From Branchipolynoe longqiensis (lineage: Eukaryota > Annelida > Polychaeta > Phyllodocida > Polynoidae): a DNA stretch of 64,000 nt. Positions within the stretch are counted from its first letter, which is position 1; each line of letters opens with the position of its first letter. The translations under genes and the position numbers were made by a program. Below the pieces are notes generated by a model. It was given only the letters and a program-made list of their open reading frames with translations. It had not been told where the DNA came from and searched no databases. Location of the stretch: assembly GCA_030323885.1 (NCBI GenBank), contig CM059186.1:169183230-169247229 (forward strand), written 5' to 3'. Positions 10,308 to 19,925 of the stretch are shown in pieces.

Positions 10308-10345
<38 letters not shown>
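9855..10345. repeat. AT-rich 8-bp satellite block
   Basis: Three successive zones with slightly different 8-mers: ATGTATAT (about 9890-10080), GTGTATAT (about 10080-10255), then ATGTATAT grading into pure TA up to 10345. The DIRS element at 10346 begins at its right edge, and TA repeats resume immediately after that element at 15926. Confidence 0.9.
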
Positions 10346-10350
<5 letters not shown>

Positions 10351-10420
10351 ACCTCGGTACTAAGCCTCTGGCTGCTCGAGGTCGAGGGAGAAGGAAGCAA
10401 CATCCGGGTACAACAATTAG
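10346..10420 (+). repeat. DIRS left inverted terminal repeat
   Basis: The outer 44 bp (10346-10389, ATTTTACCTCGGTACTAAGC onward) is the reverse complement of 15573-15616. The inner part gggagaaggaagcaacatcc (about 10385-10415) is the reverse complement of the right ITR near 15814-15844. Confidence 0.9.
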
Positions 10421-11097
10421 CATAATCCGCTTAATACGACAACACGTTTAAGCTTTCACCAATTCTAATTACCGAGGATTTACTGATTTCTACAGTAAGT
10501 ACCTATACAGAAGTGAGATATATTGTGTTTAAAGCTTTGTAGCACAATTTGTCACAGATACTAGAGTAGTATTCACTATTTTACGTAGTTAAATGTATCT
10601 TTGGTGCCGTAGAGATTGAGGCATCCATGTTATTTTTGCCGCCCGTTGCCGAACGGAGAGACAGGTTGGCGGGAGCCATTGCGTCGCTTAGTGTTAGATT
10701 GCCGCCCGTTGCTGAACAGAGAGACATGTTGGCTGGTGCCATTTCGTCGTTAGATAGTTTTTTCTGAGGCGTACCTCCGAGTGACATAATATTTTCTCCG
10801 TTTCGTTGATGTAGAAATCACGGGAAGGAGAAGTGTATGTCACGGAGAGCGTGGGCGGGTTCCTACACTGGTCCCGACCCCTCGATCGGTTTTCGTCTCG
10901 GGGCACCGAGCGATGCACGGTCGATATGCCATTAGCTTCTCACGCCTGGTTTAATCGGTGTAAATACGGTTTAAACCCAAATTTAGTAGTGCGGCAGGCA
11001 CGGTATATGTGCTGCAAGCACGTTTGCACTGTTCTACGTGTTCTAGTGCTCCTTGAGTGCGTTCTAATTCATTTGTTTGGATTTCAGACGACTCGAG
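10421..11097 (+). promoter_or_regulatory. DIRS leader with two repeat units
   Basis: This is non-coding sequence between the ITR and gag. It holds two copies of a GCCGCCCGTTGC(C/T)GAAC block (about 10641 and 10702, 62 bp apart) followed by gagagaca(g/t)gttggc. The same block is expanded to a 53-bp minisatellite in the DIRS at 47596-63477 (59686-60560). The 10820-10970 part matches the leaders of the other two DIRS copies. Leader and promoter function is inferred from position. Confidence 0.6.
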
Positions 11098-12635
11098 ATG
11101 GCTACGAGGCGGAGTAGTAAAGGTGCATCACACGCTTCAAGTGACGGTGACACGACCCCTGCACGCGAGTCGGCTCCATCACGGGACCGCTCGCCTGAGG
11201 CAGGGCTCTCCCAGGGCGATGGCTTATCGCGGGACCGGTCGCCGGAGGCGGGGCGTCTCGGGTCGGTGCCTCGGAGCAGATGGTGAGGCTCATACGGGAA
11301 CAGCTACAGGAGCTTCTCCCGTTACCGCGGCATAAGGCTCCCACAAAGGAATATTCTACGGAGCAGTCTGAGTGGGAGGACTTGTCGGATGATCAAACTA
11401 CCGACTCGGAGGTGGTTTTGGGTAAAAAGCGTGTAGTGGTCTGCACTGACCTCTCAGGCAAGTAACCACATAGACAGGTAGGCGTGGGGAGTGTATTGAT
11501 ATCAGGGAGCCTAGGTGGTGTAATGGTTAGCACACTGGCCCGGAATGCAAAGAGATGTGGGTTCGAGTCCCGCTCTAGGCGCAGTATTTCCCATTTTCAT
11601 CACCCCCACGACAAGCGTAAGCGGGCCAAGAAAGATTCCTCAGGGGATGAGTATTATAGGGCAAGGAATAAGAGTAAGAAGGTCAAGAGAACGAAGAAGA
11701 AGTCGAAATCCAAGAAAAAGAGGGCTAAATCTTCTTCGTCGGACTCATCCAATGATTCCACCCCTACGGAGTCGGAGTCAGATGAACCGCATGCTGGTGC
11801 ATTTGCGGACATCACGGAGCGGGTTAAGAAAAAGATCAAGGCGGTCAAAAAGAGAAGAATTAACACTTGCTCCCTTATGCGTCAGAATTTGAGGGGACAT
11901 TTTGATTCCTTCAAACCTATTGAGACGCTCACTAAGCTCGCACCCAAGTATACGGGTATTAAAGGGATCCCGCAGGCTACTATCAAGGAGATGGACGAGG
12001 ATGTTATTATGAGCGAGGAACGTAAGAAGTGGGAGACATGTCTTCACAACGCCCATAAGGGGGTGTTGATTGCGCTTGCCGCCATCATGCCGGTGGCTAA
12101 CCGTATGATGGTGGGGAATAAGTTTACCACGGTCACCCCTGATATGAACTCGGCTATTGCCGCTCTTACCGCGACAAGTAATTACCTCTCCTACCGTAGG
12201 TTCGAGAATGTGTTTAAGTCAGTTACTACTGATGCTGGGAAACAGGTGGAATGATCTAAGAAGGTTGTCGACAATGACGGAAAAGAATACACCCTCTTCT
12301 TGCCGCCTAAACCGGTCAAAGGCAAGCCTCTGGACCAAAACAAGATGTTTGGTGGTCAGCTGCAATACCTCTTCAAACAAGTAGAAACGGCGGCGAAACA
12401 GTCAAAGCATCTGGACGGGAAGAAGGATTTGAACCTGGCCAAGTTTAAGAAATCCAGGGCGGATTTTCGAGGGCGGCGGTCCGGACTACCGGGCAGCCGT
12501 TTCATGAACAGAAACCAAGGCTACCAGCCGAGGGGAAGAGGCCAGAGGAACCAGTACGGCTGGAACGATGGGAATCGACCCTTCAAGCGGGACACTCCCT
12601 CACAGAGGCCGTTCCCCAAGCCAGGGAACAAGTAG
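11098..12635 (+). pseudogene. DIRS gag-like ORF, disrupted
   Basis: The start MATRRSSKGASHASSDGD is at ATG 11098. The protein would be a nucleic-acid-binding structural protein: a Ser/Arg-rich N-terminus, a very basic KKSKSKKKRAKSSSSDSS stretch, a conserved-looking middle (KLAPKYTGIKGIPQATIKEM, NVFKSVTTDAGKQVE), and an Arg/Gly/Asn-rich C-terminus (RGRGQRNQYGWNDGNRPFKR) before the stop at 12633-12635. Three lesions are visible: a frameshift around 11255-11280 (the first frame stops at 11284-11286 while the EQMVRLIREQ frame continues), a SINE-B insertion at about 11505-11612, and an in-frame TGA at 12252-12254 between KQVE and SKKVV. The identity comes from position and composition, since DIRS gag is poorly conserved. 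Confidence 0.75.
11505..11612 (+). mobile_element. SINE-B (tRNA-derived) inside DIRS gag
   Basis: The head ggagcctaggtggtgtaatg (A box) and gggttcgagtccc (B box, about 11560-11572) look like a tRNA gene. The body atttcccattttcatcaccc is shared with the copies at 39303-39415 and, in the head, at 21755-21850. The non-coding SINE separates gag frames, so it post-dates the functional gag. Confidence 0.8.
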
Positions 12636-12661
12636 AGCCTGCAACACAGACCAGTGTAAGC

Positions 12662-14518
12662 ATGTTTAGAGCTGGCAATATTGCTTACAATGTTAGTGAG
12701 TGGGAACAGTTAACTACTGACCGGACGGTTCTGGAGATAGTTACAGGGCTTAGAATTCCCTTTATAGAAATCCCAGTGCAGACAAAAGTTCCCTTTCCTT
12801 ACCGTTTTGCTTTAGATGAACAAGTAGCGTTAGATCGAGAAGTTATGAAATTTATAGCTAAGGGTATTGTTATGACAGCACAGCATACTGACGGAGAATA
12901 TATTTCGAATATATTCTCCAGACCAAAGCCAAATGGCGAAGTCAGGATAATTCTGGACTTAACCATACTTAATGAGTTGGTGGTTTATAAACATTTTAAA
13001 ATGTTTTCGTTAGAGACAGCACGCGATCTGGTTATGCAGGATGCTTGGTTGGCAAGTGTGGACCTAAAAGATGCCTATTACACTGTCCCAATTTGTGAGG
13101 GACACCGACAATTTCTTCGTTTCTTTTGGCGGAATCAATTGTTCCAATTTACTTGTTTACCCAATGGTCTAGCTTGTGCGCCAAGGTTTTTCACAAAATT
13201 GTTGAAACCCGTCTTTGCTGAGATGGCAAAGAAAGGACACGTTATGTTCCCTTACATTGATGATTCATTTATAGTAGCACGCACAGCAATTGACTGCCAA
13301 TTGGCAATTAATGATTTGTGTAATTCTCTAACCGATTTGGGGTTTTATGTCCACAATATTAAGTCGATTCTCACTCCTACCAAAAATCTAAAATTTCTGG
13401 GGTTTTTCATTAACACGAAAGATATGACTATCACCCTGACGTCGGACAAGGTTGATAAGTTTAAAACCACAGCGGGTAATTTGTTGAAAATAAAAAGACC
13501 TAAGATACGACAAGTAGCAGTTTTAGTCGGGCTGATGGTGGCTTATGCACCAGCTGTTTTGTATGGCAAAGCGCATATTAAGTCCCTTGAAATAGATAAA
13601 AATGTCGCTCTGGCTAAATCGGTTGGCAATTTCGAAAGGCTCATGACCATTTCCAAGGAAGGGCACGAGAATATTCTTTGGTGGTTGCGACATATCACTC
13701 ACGCCACGAATCCCATACGTATGGATGAACCTAACACTTTAGTAACTACAGACGCCTCCCTAGAGGGTTGGGGTGCGCATAGGGATAACGAAGCGACAGG
13801 GGGCCGTTGGTTAGAAGATGAGATAGATGACCACATTAATGTTTTAGAGCTACGGGCTGTTTATCTGGGTTTAACAAGTTTAGTTAAGGTCCCTAGACTT
13901 AATGTCCGAGTGTTAACTGATAACACTACTGCAATGGCCTATATAAGGAATATGGGGGGTTCAAGGTCCTCAGCTTGCAACACTGTTGCCAAGCTCATTT
14001 GGAACTGGGCTGAGAAACAAAACGTGTGGATCACGGTTGCACACATTCCAGGCAGCAAAAATACATTAGCGGACAAAAAGAGCAGACATTTTCACGATCA
14101 TTTGGAATGGTCCCTCAGTGCAAACATTTTTCAAACTATTTGTCTTAAATGGGGAAAGCCAGAGATAGATCTTTTTGCTTCTCGGAGGAACAAAAAACTT
14201 GATAAATATGTGTCTTGGCATCCTGAGCCACAAGCTTGGCGAGTGGATGCTTTCTCTATGATCTGGAATGATGCTTTTTACTATATTTTTCCCCCATTCA
14301 GCCTAATCAGCAGAGTAGCCAGAAAGATCAGGCTAGACCAGACACATGCAGTGTTGGTAGTGCCGGACTGGAACACTCAGCCATGGCGGGCGGCAGTGGA
14401 ATGGGAAATGAAGGATTGTTTAAAATTCCCAAGAGGCCCAGTCAATTTAGAACATCAAGGCAGAGTGACAAGCCAAGGGGATGTGGCCACAACACCGTTA
14501 TTGGCATTCCTTTTCTAA
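12662..14518 (+). CDS. DIRS reverse transcriptase-RNase H-methyltransferase (618 aa)
   Basis: The polyprotein copies the element RNA into DNA. RT spans about residues 60-260, with SNIFSRPKPNGEVR, VDLKDAYYTVPI, FTCLPNGLACAPRFF and the catalytic FPYIDDSF at about 198-205. RNase H spans about 355-480, with TTDASLEGWGAH, NVLELRAVY, LTDNTTAMAYIRN and HIPGSKNTLADKKSR. A C-terminal region with KPEIDLFASRRN and a FPPF motif followed by VVPDWNTQPW (about 535-580) matches the Dam-like methyltransferase domain known from DIRS elements. The ORF is uninterrupted and starts 26 bp after the gag stop. Its 3' end overlaps the recombinase ORF by 136 bp in another frame, typical of the group. I chose the first ATG; an earlier non-ATG or reinitiation start is possible. 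Confidence 0.93.
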   Translation: MFRAGNIAYNVSEWEQLTTDRTVLEIVTGLRIPFIEIPVQTKVPFPYRFALDEQVALDREVMKFIAKGIVMTAQHTDGEYISNIFSRPKPNGEVRIILDLTILNELVVYKHFKMFSLETARDLVMQDAWLASVDLKDAYYTVPICEGHRQFLRFFWRNQLFQFTCLPNGLACAPRFFTKLLKPVFAEMAKKGHVMFPYIDDSFIVARTAIDCQLAINDLCNSLTDLGFYVHNIKSILTPTKNLKFLGFFINTKDMTITLTSDKVDKFKTTAGNLLKIKRPKIRQVAVLVGLMVAYAPAVLYGKAHIKSLEIDKNVALAKSVGNFERLMTISKEGHENILWWLRHITHATNPIRMDEPNTLVTTDASLEGWGAHRDNEATGGRWLEDEIDDHINVLELRAVYLGLTSLVKVPRLNVRVLTDNTTAMAYIRNMGGSRSSACNTVAKLIWNWAEKQNVWITVAHIPGSKNTLADKKSRHFHDHLEWSLSANIFQTICLKWGKPEIDLFASRRNKKLDKYVSWHPEPQAWRVDAFSMIWNDAFYYIFPPFSLISRVARKIRLDQTHAVLVVPDWNTQPWRAAVEWEMKDCLKFPRGPVNLEHQGRVTSQGDVATTPLLAFLF

Positions 14519-15477
14519 GTTCTTATTTAAAACAGTTTGGGTTGGACAAAATTACCCAGGCTAGGCTGATTTCGGACGCATGGAGGCCTGGTACCGTTAA
14601 GCTGTACTCTTGTTATTTGAAGAAATGGGGACTTTACTGTTTATTGCATAAAGTTAAGCCGATGCAACCATCCATCGCCCAGGTAGGACGGTTTTTACGT
14701 ATGATGGAGGATGATGGACTGGGTTATGGTGCTATTAATGCGGCTCGTTGCGCACTTTCAGTCATTCTGCCTAGAATTGACGGACAAACTATAGGTAAGC
14801 ACGAGGTTATTCGTTGGATAGTAAGGTCGATATATGTGAGGAATCCGCCGAAACCAAAATATAATCGGTTCTGGGATGTTTCGACAGTATTCAAGCTTTT
14901 TCGGGATTGGCCGGAAAACAACTTACTTTCTATCCAACATTTAGGTTATAAGTTAGCAGTGCTATTACTTTTAGTAACTGGACATAGAGGACAGACAATT
15001 GTGGCTCTTTCGTTACAAGGGCTTGATATCGATAAAAGAGAGGCCACCTTCGATTTGGATAAGTTGCTAAAATCGAATAGGACAGGAGACCCCCTTTCCT
15101 CCATTCATTTAACTAGCTTCCCGCATAATAGGAAATTATGTGTTGTGTCAGCCATTAGGGCCTACATTTCCAAGACTAAGGGAATACGGAATTCTAATCA
15201 GCTTTTGGTGAGTTTTATTAGGCCACATAAAGCGATTTCAAGAGACACACTCGCCAGATGGACGATTATTGTGCTCAAGTTAGCGGGCATTGACACGGGT
15301 CGCTATGCTTCGCATTCTACAAGAGGTGCGATGGCCTCGAAGGCAAGGACGCTGGGAATTTCAGTAAGGAGAATCCTGGCTCATGCCGGCTGGAAGACGG
15401 CCAAGTCGTTTGCTAAACATTACAACAAACGGCTAGAAAAGACAAGTGGGGTGGCAACCCGACTACTCAACGACTAA
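14383..15477 (+). CDS. DIRS tyrosine recombinase (364 aa)
   Basis: This is the integrating enzyme of DIRS elements, replacing a DDE integrase: it recombines a circular cDNA into the target without duplicating it. A phage-integrase-like N-terminal DNA-binding part (AWRPGTVKLYSCYLKKWGLYC, about residues 67-87) precedes the catalytic half. The tetrad is visible: Arg in LVTGHRGQTIVAL, His and Arg in ASHSTRGAMASKA, a His/Trp box in LAHAGWKTAKSF, and the nucleophile Tyr in AKHYNKRLEK. The frame is intact to TAA at 15475-15477. The first 45 or so residues overlap the RT-MT ORF and are Arg/Gly rich, so the true start could lie further in. Confidence 0.93.
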   Translation: MAGGSGMGNEGLFKIPKRPSQFRTSRQSDKPRGCGHNTVIGIPFLSSYLKQFGLDKITQARLISDAWRPGTVKLYSCYLKKWGLYCLLHKVKPMQPSIAQVGRFLRMMEDDGLGYGAINAARCALSVILPRIDGQTIGKHEVIRWIVRSIYVRNPPKPKYNRFWDVSTVFKLFRDWPENNLLSIQHLGYKLAVLLLLVTGHRGQTIVALSLQGLDIDKREATFDLDKLLKSNRTGDPLSSIHLTSFPHNRKLCVVSAIRAYISKTKGIRNSNQLLVSFIRPHKAISRDTLARWTIIVLKLAGIDTGRYASHSTRGAMASKARTLGISVRRILAHAGWKTAKSFAKHYNKRLEKTSGVATRLLND

Positions 15478-15572
15478 CAGCATTGGGTGAGATGTACAAA
15501 GTTTAATTTTACTACTGACTCATTGTTATGTTCATTTATGATTGAGGATAAAATTGAGGCTACGTAAAGGTC

Positions 15573-15704
15573 TCCCTCGACCTCGAGCAGCCAGAGGCTT
15601 AGTACCGAGGTAAAATAGTATAGTTATACGAATCTTACCTGGTACAGATGATGGATAACTCTTGTTTTCCCGAGGTATAAGCCTCGGGTGGTCGTGGACT
15701 AGGG
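15573..15704. promoter_or_regulatory. DIRS internal complementary region (ICR)
   Basis: 15573-15616 is the reverse complement of the left tip (10346-10389). 15617-15704 is the reverse complement of the right tip (about 15838-15925). The two are fused at 15616/15617 (gaggtaaaat/agtatag). In DIRS-1 such a region templates circle closure, and the same role is inferred here. Confidence 0.9.
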
Positions 15705-15809
15705 CCCACCCACCACACCCTGCCACGACCACTACGTTCGCTTGTGCCAAACGAAAACATCAGATTTCCATCATAAAGCTCAATTTTATCCTGATTAATT
15801 AGGTGAAGA

Positions 15810-15924
15810 TTGTTGTACCCGGATGTTGCTTCCTTCTCCCTAGCCCATGACCACCCGAGGCTTATACCTCGGGAAAACAAGAGTTATCCATCATCTGTAC
15901 CAGGTAAGATTCGTATAACTATAC

Positions 15925-15925
<1 letters not shown>
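15810..15925 (+). repeat. DIRS right inverted terminal repeat
   Basis: It starts tgttgtacccggatgttgcttcc, the inverse of the left ITR inner part, and ends in the tip TTCGTATAACTATACT that is mirrored in the ICR. TA repeats of the target resume at 15926. Confidence 0.9.
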
Positions 15926-15959
<34 letters not shown>

Positions 15960-15966
15960 GTATATA

Positions 15967-16020
<54 letters not shown>

Positions 16021-16022
16021 TA
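15926..16022. repeat. TA microsatellite, right flank of the DIRS insertion
   Basis: Alternating TA with a few ATGTATAT units, the same type as the block left of the element at 10300-10345. This suggests that the DIRS inserted into one long array. Confidence 0.9.
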
Positions 16023-16148
16023 GGAAGGCAGCCAGGAGTGTGTGTGTGCACGAATACAATGTAACTCACATGTTTCAGGAAATAATGAGGAGAGCGGGTG
16101 TTTTTTTTTTAGATTCTCTTTAATGAGACCATTTAGCTGGGTAACTGC

Positions 16149-16569
16149 TAGAAAAAAGATTCACCCGGTACTTGTAGTACACGGGTGAAGACCAACCTTA
16201 TATAAAAACGGTCGAAAAATCGGGCTAATGAATTGAGTCGTTATGAGAGCCTAATTTCACAATCTAAGAAGCAACATTTATTCTTTGTATATGTCTTCAT
16301 GTTTACCCGCTACTTTTGAGTTGAAAAATATAATAAAACATATATACTTCTAATGCAATTTAAAAGTCAAATCGACGGCGTTCTCTGGCCGCCATCTTGT
16401 CTTTTTGCATTCTCTCCCATTTCACCAAATCTGTGCTAATATATGTAGCCATTTGATCATGGAACCACAGTTTCTACTTCATGTTCCATACTAAAGCTAT
16501 TTTCGCCCGTATTTAGACTACGTTGTCGTTCACCCATGTATTACAAGTTCTGGGTGAATCTTTTATCTA
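16149..16569 (-). mobile_element. MITE-9 copy 1 (421 bp) with 9-bp target duplication
   Basis: Terminal inverted repeats are TAGAAAAAAGATTCACCC on the left and its near-inverse GGGTGAATCTTTTATCTA on the right. The flanking direct repeat GGTAACTGC (16140-16148 and 16570-16578) is perfect. The interior is homologous, in inverse orientation, to 46858-47271. There is no coding capacity. A 9-bp duplication fits Mutator-like elements, but the superfamily is inference. Confidence 0.9.
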
Positions 16570-16578
16570 GGTAACTGC

Positions 16579-16944
16579 TCGCCTACAAAAACACCTAAAC
16601 AAAGTCGCACAGGTGTGGTAGCTCTGGCTCGAGGGGCGTTCTGAAAGATCTAAGCCGGCAACAGAGAATGGCAGGAAACCGGATCGAATCCCCGGGTCAT
16701 TGGTGAGGGGCCAAGGGTCACGGGTCACGGTGTTTTCCTAGCATGATCGTTTTTGGAAATGTAAGAAATGTAAGAAATGTGGTAAGAAAGGCTACAGGGC
16801 CGGACGCCGCGTCTAACAACTTCCGCTTACATCTTGATGAGGCTAATCACAATTTCTCCCATTTGTCTTGTTTACCATGACATTCTCTCGAAATTAGAAC
16901 CGGCAATTTTTGTTAACAAGTATGGTAAAGTGCACTGTCCTCCC
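16579..16944. other. No gene recognised
   Basis: Unremarkable sequence with a cgggtcacgggtcacgg direct repeat near 16715 and two aagaaatgt units near 16760. Nothing here can be supported as a gene. Confidence 0.4.
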
Positions 16945-17278
16945 GATTTGATTGGTTGGTTGTTGGAGTTTTCCGTCCTGGCAACATCTAAGGTCATATC
17001 AGGACGAGTACCAACTTGTGACAGTGCACACTCATGGTGACTTTATAGTGCTGCCACACTGGGAAATCAATGGCTGGCACTATGACCCAATATCCCACTC
17101 AGTCAAATTATCCTGACACTGAGCTAACCAGTCCTTTCCCTATCCTCTTAATGCCGAGCGCCAGGCTAGGAAGTGACAAGTATAAGTCATTGGTTTGACT
17201 CGACCGGGAACCGAACTCCCGATCTCCCGCATGCAAGGCTCGCGCTCTACCGATATTCGGCCACCGCGCTGGGTGCCT
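16945..17278 (-). mobile_element. SINE-A, near full length, minus strand
   Basis: It reads ggttggttgttggagttttc...cctggcaacatctaaggtca from the tail end. The tRNA-like head is on the right (cgaactcccgatctcccgca, ccgatattcggccaccgcgc), with a B-box-like element in inverse orientation near 17210. Confidence 0.8.
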
Positions 17279-17334
17279 CCTCATTTGAAATGCCACCTAC
17301 ACAGGGAGGGTAATTGCATCAGGGAACATAGTAG

Positions 17335-17615
17335 TATCATCATTATCATCGTCATCATCAAACCCTTGCCCATGAGGGTAGTTGGGGCACCAAAGATGCC
17401 TTTGCAATCAGTTTCCGCATTTTTCACTATTCTTCACTGCCCTCTGGGACTTGCCAGTCGCCCAGCTTGTCCATTCCTTATGACGTTGTCTTCCCACCTC
17501 TTCCTTTGTCCGCGTTTGCTTCTTCCCCTTTGGGGGGAGAGGAGGGAGGTGGTGAGGCGGCTGAGGCAGGGTTTGGGGGCGGGTGATCTGGCTATATGTA
17601 AAATCCTCTTTTAGT
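17335..17615 (-). mobile_element. Possible LINE 3' end with trinucleotide tail
   Basis: It begins with atcatcattatcatcgtcatc, the kind of (ATG)n tail that ends LINE-2 copies at 27090 and 40765, followed by about 250 bp of moderately GC-rich sequence. I see no coding match, so this is a tentative call from the tail only. Confidence 0.3.
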
Positions 17616-17677
17616 TAAAATGTGCATGCCTTGGCGGAAGGTGTAATTTAGCATGCGCCTCGCTCCTCACCAATTAC

Positions 17678-18168
17678 CAGGGATGAAAGATCTCCGCGAT
17701 TTCGCGGATTTCGCGGATTTTTCCTGTAGCTATAAGTGTATACTAATACTTTGCGTCCTTCCTGATATGACCTTAGATGTTGCCAGGTCGTAAAACTCCA
17801 ACAACCAACCAACAATTACGTTATTTCACGATGCAGCACCATCAGTGTAAACTAATATGTGGTGCAAAGCCGCAGCACTAGCAGCGTATACTACTAATGT
17901 CTTCAAACGCCGCAGCAGTGTCAGCATATACCGATATGTGGTGCAAACGCCGCAGCACTAGCAGCGTATACTACTAACATGTGCTTCTAATGCCGCAGCA
18001 CTATCAGCGTATACCGATATGTGGTGCAAATGGCACAGCACTATCAGCGTATACCAATATGTATGAAATCCGACTTTGGGGAATTTTCAGCGATTCCCTG
18101 ACAATGCTAAGCCTATGGGAGAATATCAGCATTTCCGCTTTTTTTCCCGGAGACCACTTTCATCCCTG
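17678..18168 (+). mobile_element. CAGGGATGA MITE (491 bp) with internal minisatellite and SINE tail
   Basis: Termini are CAGGGATGAAAG and CTTTCATCCCTG, with AATTAC on both sides (17672-17677 and 18169-18174). The interior holds a SINE-A tail (about 17757-17815) and about five copies of a 39-bp unit (gcagcactatcagcgtatac, cgatatgtggtgcaaacgcc). It has no coding capacity. Confidence 0.8.
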
Positions 18169-18286
18169 AATTACGTGCATTATGACTGTTAACATGGCCG
18201 CGTATTGCGCCCCACCTGGTGGCTGGTAGGATATGACTAGACAATTGCACTCACTAATCGTATCTGGAGGCGAACAATTAGTCTAC

Positions 18287-18680
18287 GCCCAGGGAGCCCG
18301 CCCCAGCAGTCTGCGCCCAGGGAGCCCGCCCCAGCAGTCTGCGCCCAGGGAGCCCACCCCAGCAGTCTGCACCCAGGGAGCCCGCCCCAGCAGTCTGCAC
18401 CCAGGGAGCCCGCCCCAGCAGTCTGCACCCAGGGAGCCCGCCCCAGCAGTCTGCGCCCAGGGAGCCTGCCCCAGCAGTCTGCGCCCAGGGAGCCCTCCCC
18501 AGCAGTCTGCGCCCAGGGAGCCCGCCCCAGCAGTCTGCGCCCAGGGAGCCCACCCCAGCAGTATGCGCCCAGGGAGCCTGCCCCAGCAGTCTGCACCCAG
18601 GGAGCCAGCCCCAGCAGTCAGCACCCTGGGAGCCCGCCCCAGCAGTCTGCACCCAGGGAGCCAGCCCCAGCAGTCTGCGC
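18287..18680. repeat. 28-bp GC-rich minisatellite, about 14 copies
   Basis: Unit: cccagggagcccgccccagc plus agtctgcg, with single-base variants (cac for cgc, cct for cccg). Because the unit is 28 bp, three units read through all three frames, and open frames on both strands are an artefact. No other copy is in the window. Confidence 0.95.
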
Positions 18681-18771
18681 TACGAAAGCAATCTGAGAAG
18701 GGCTTCTGGGAAGCACCACATACACCTAGCACAACTTCCGCCTGCTACACCACGTGACGGTCTCGTATAGT

Positions 18772-19057
18772 CAGGGTCCGTACAGGGCATGGCAGGCCTT
18801 GAAACGTCTTGAACTTCATTTGTCCCGTTTTAAGGCATTAAAAAGCCTTGAATTTAACCTATTTTGGGTAATTTGTCTTGAAAAGCCTTGATTTCCATTA
18901 AACTGTCCACACTGATCTAAATTAGTCTGAAATCGCAATTTGTCATTGTTGTTTTCCTGAAATCCAAGTGAAAATAGTCTTCAATTCCTATCAAAAAAGG
19001 CCTTGAAAAGCCTTAAAATAGCCTTGAATTGCATATCTTCACATGTGTACGGACCCT
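18772..19057. mobile_element. hAT-like MITE (286 bp)
   Basis: Termini are AGGGTCCGTACA and TGTACGGACCCT. The interior is full of gccttgaa words, a feature I associate with hAT-family MITEs in animals. Flanks gtatagtc/atatagtg are a mutated candidate 8-bp target duplication, which fits hAT. Non-coding. Confidence 0.7.
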
Positions 19058-19084
19058 ATATAGTGGAAGCTACATTCGCCTTGT

Positions 19085-19537
19085 TAAGGGGCTGTCACAT
19101 TAGGGTTTTTTGCGGAAGCGTATGGCGGCGTAAGCGCGTTACGTCATATACGTCGGCATACGCCGTATACGCTACTCATACGCTACGCATACGCTACTCA
19201 TACGCTACTCATACGCCGCCAGATGCCGCCAGATGCCGGCGTATGTGAAGCGTATGAGGCATACGCCGCCATACGCTTTCATAAATCCGTCCGTCCAAAT
19301 TTTGTTGTGCATGCTCAAAAAAACCCGACCTATGAGGGCGTATGGCCCATACTGTCAAAAAATGTCACAGCACGCTCCCATACGCTCCTCATACGCTCCT
19401 CGTACGCTCCTCGTAGGTTCCAGATACGCTCAAAACCACCCGAAAGGTCACCAAATGTCATCATAGGCCGGCACGCGCAGGACCTACGTAGGTTTTCAAT
19501 ACGCTCCCGCCATACGCCGTAATGTGACAGGGCCTTT
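19085..19537. mobile_element. Word-filled foldback element A (word CATACGC)
   Basis: The ends aaggggctgtcacatta and taatgtgacagggcctt are inverted repeats. The left half has many copies of catacgctac/ggcgtatg, and the right half has the same word with variants (catacgctcc, cgtacgctcc). A central core tttgttgtgcatgctcaaaa lies at about 19300-19320. A TTA sits at each edge. No ORF is meaningful. Confidence 0.8.
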
Positions 19538-19925
19538 ACTCGCTGAGGTGAGCAGTCACAGGGTCTGTGAGCTTTAATTTTACTTTTGGCCTTCACCGAT
19601 GAACCTTATAGGACACTGACTATATTCATAGATTAGTGTATTCATTTATACATCAGGTGTATTGATCCTGCAGGCTTATCAGCAGTGAGCAGCAATGACA
19701 TTCGTCACCTTGGCTTATGAATGGACCAAGTCACTTTGGTGCCGGGTGGTCACTCAAGGGAGGTGTTGGGCAATAACAACCCAATGAAATAGGGTGGCTA
19801 TCCGGGCCTCAATGTGCAACCCTCTTTTAGTGCTAAATGTTCGGTACTTTGGAATGGCATAATCTATCCATTGCTGAACGGCAAACTGAATATTGAGGCC
19901 AGGATGGCCGCTCTATTTACACCCT

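Larger units (their letters stand above)
10346..15925 (+). mobile_element. Full-length DIRS retrotransposon (5,580 bp) with tyrosine recombinase
   Basis: All DIRS hallmarks are present: non-identical inverted ends, a gag-like ORF, an RT-RNase H-methyltransferase ORF, an overlapping tyrosine recombinase ORF, and an internal complementary region at 15573-15704 that joins the complement of the left tip to the complement of the right tip. The element sits inside a TA microsatellite with no target duplication, as expected of recombinase-mediated insertion. RT and YR are uninterrupted and keep their catalytic motifs. Gag is broken three ways. It is either a young element damaged in gag or one mobilised in trans. 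Confidence 0.92.

Noticed and set aside
9674..10425. Long Tyr/Ile/Val-rich frames on both strands
   Set aside because: They are produced by ATGTATAT/GTGTATAT repeats and have no gene signal.
11505..11580. tRNA gene
   Set aside because: It has A and B boxes but is the head of a dispersed SINE-B with a non-tRNA body and sits in gag. The other tRNA-like heads (21755, 29983, 39303 and the minus-strand ones) are likewise SINEs.
18233..18757. Pro/Ser-rich 174-codon frame and its antisense partners
   Set aside because: A 28-bp minisatellite is open in several frames by its period. The composition is that of the DNA repeat.
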